From Halieaceae bacterium UBA3479 (GTDB lineage: Bacteria; Pseudomonadota; Gammaproteobacteria; Pseudomonadales; Halieaceae), in NCBI GenBank assembly GCA_002377985.1, contig DFQW01000035.1, positions 1 to 5,643 on the forward strand: a stretch of 5,643 nucleotides of DNA, written 5' to 3'. Shown piece by piece: positions 4,670 to 5,643 of this stretch. Made by a program: the position numbers and the translations under genes. Under the pieces are notes generated by a model. It was not told the origin of the DNA. It saw nothing but the letters and a program-made list of their open reading frames with translations, and ran no database searches. How positions within the stretch are numbered: position 1 is the first letter of the stretch; each line of letters starts with the position of its first letter.

Positions 4670-5643
4670 CTAGCCGCGCGCCATCTTGATGCGGCCCTTG
4701 GCTTTGGGTTGCTGCTCAAGGAATTTGAGCGCCCACGCCTGAAACTCGGGCTGCCGAGGCGGCTCAAGCCCGGTTTCTTTCTTGCAGCGCTTCTTGAGCT
4801 CGGCAATCTCACCACCGCGGTCGAACATTTTGACCTTGCCGCGTTGCTTCGCCATTTTGGCGCGCAGCGCAGTGGTCTTTTTCTCGTCCACGGTCAGGTC
4901 CGCCTTCATTACCACGCCATAACGCTTGGCGCCCTCGGAGGATACGAGGCCAGCGCGCACGTCGAACTCGACCCGCTCGGTTTCGCGCTTCAAGGGGTCG
5001 CCACAGCCGCCACCGCCCCAGGTGTTGAAGTACAGAATGTCACCTGCACCGACCGCGATGCGGTCGCACTTGCTCGGCAGCTTTTCTTCCGACCCGTCAG
5101 TGCGCTTGAGGATCTTCTCCGAGCGCCGACCCGGCAAGCCACCGTTCACGCCCCAGGGGTAGGTGAGCCAGCGATCATCGTGTATCGAGATCGTGCCGGG
5201 CTCCAAGAAGCAGTAACCCATGCGCAGACCGTTACCGCCGCGGTTATAGCCTGCGCCACCGCTATCAGTAATGGTCTCGTAAGTCTCGATGCGCAGCGGG
5301 AAGTAGCTCTCGAGGAACTCATTGGGCACGTTAGTGAAGCTCGGCCACAGTGAGTGCCCGTCGGGACCATCGCCCGAGGGCTTGCCAGGGATGCCACCAA
5401 AACCGATGGAGTACAGCTGGTACCACTCACCGTTCTTGTCATAGCCCGAGTACATAAAGTGCGGGCTATCTGAGAACCCGGCGCCGGCCAGGAAGTCGGG
5501 ATCGCCCTGACCCAACAAGCCGCCCAGCACATCAAAAATACGCCCGCGCGCGTGGGTACGACAGGAGAGCCCAGCAGGCTCGCGCGGTTTGTGCAAAGTA
5601 CTCTCGGGAACTCGCACTCCCCAGAACTCATAGGAGCCATCTC
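4670..5643 (-). CDS. Hydantoinase B / oxoprolinase-family (acetone-carboxylase alpha-type) subunit, C-terminal part
   Basis: The frame is open through the right edge, so the 5' part of the gene is missing; about 323 residues are visible. The family is clear from the motif TDSGGAGYNRGGNG (about 5228-5269) and the C-terminal glycine-rich WGGGGCGDPLKR (about 4985-5020), plus SIGFGGIPGKPSGDGPDGHS and NVPNEFLESYFPLR. HyuB-type subunits pair with an HyuA-type ATP-binding subunit. The complexes open hydantoins or 5-oxoproline, or carboxylate ketones such as acetone and acetophenone. Sequence alone does not choose between these here. After the glycine-rich motif the chain has a long charged tail of roughly 70 residues with many lysines and arginines, including FDRGGEIAELKKRCKKETGL, which looks helical. 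The gene ends at a strong terminator. An HyuA partner is not in this window and would be expected upstream, beyond the right edge. A GTG at 5617 is in frame but internal, since the frame continues upstream with family-like sequence. Confidence 0.88.
   Translation of the reverse strand, partial: DGSYEFWGVRVPESTLHKPREPAGLSCRTHARGRIFDVLGGLLGQGDPDFLAGAGFSDSPHFMYSGYDKNGEWYQLYSIGFGGIPGKPSGDGPDGHSLWPSFTNVPNEFLESYFPLRIETYETITDSGGAGYNRGGNGLRMGYCFLEPGTISIHDDRWLTYPWGVNGGLPGRRSEKILKRTDGSEEKLPSKCDRIAVGAGDILYFNTWGGGGCGDPLKRETERVEFDVRAGLVSSEGAKRYGVVMKADLTVDEKKTTALRAKMAKQRGKVKMFDRGGEIAELKKRCKKETGLEPPRQPEFQAWALKFLEQQPKAKGRIKMARG

Noticed and set aside
4709..5353. 214-codon plus-strand frame opposite the HyuB-type gene
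   Set aside because: It is a shadow of the HyuB frame, which carries the family motifs. The plus-strand translation resembles no family and its repetitive Leu/Ala/Arg content follows from the complementary codons.

Overview
The window is ordinary GC-rich bacterial chromosome with closely packed genes. The gene set is a TonB-dependent outer-membrane receptor with a PepSY-type membrane partner, an acyl-CoA ligase, a hotdog-fold hydratase pair, and a hydantoinase B/acetone-carboxylase-type subunit. It points to a Gram-negative proteobacterium, most like an aerobic marine or environmental gammaproteobacterium that degrades lipids, steroids or terpenoids. That taxonomic guess is inference from gene content only. 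I saw no rRNA, tRNA, CRISPR array, insertion sequence or phage gene.

Left part (1-1661, minus strand): a small PepSY-associated membrane protein (1661 to 1122) is followed by a TonB-dependent receptor whose signal peptide, TonB-box-like segment, plug domain and first barrel strands are visible before it runs off the left edge. The spacer between them (981-1121) holds several inverted repeats and no clear ribosome binding site in front of a clear start, so the receptor start is uncertain. This pair looks like an uptake unit, possibly for an iron chelate.

Middle (1662-3493): a divergent intergenic region of about 230 bases separates the uptake pair from a complete plus-strand acyl-CoA ligase of 532 residues. 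The ligase starts at a TTG codon behind a good Shine-Dalgarno sequence.

Right part (3514-4580, minus strand, convergent with the ligase): a compact run of three open frames. A 52-codon small ORF with a good ribosome binding site is followed 3 bases later by a FAS1-like/MaoC N-terminal-type hotdog protein. That gene overlaps a MaoC-like hydratase by four bases (ATGA). The last two look like the two unequal chains of a heteromeric enoyl-CoA hydratase.

Right edge (4620-5643, minus strand): a strong stem-loop terminator closes the 3' end of a hydantoinase B/oxoprolinase-family subunit whose N-terminal part lies outside the window.

Taken together, the ligase can activate a carboxylic acid to its CoA thioester and the hotdog pair can hydrate an enoyl-CoA made from it. 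The HyuB-type protein may belong to an ATP-dependent carboxylase or amidohydrolase step of the same or a neighbouring pathway. The substrate cannot be read from the sequence.
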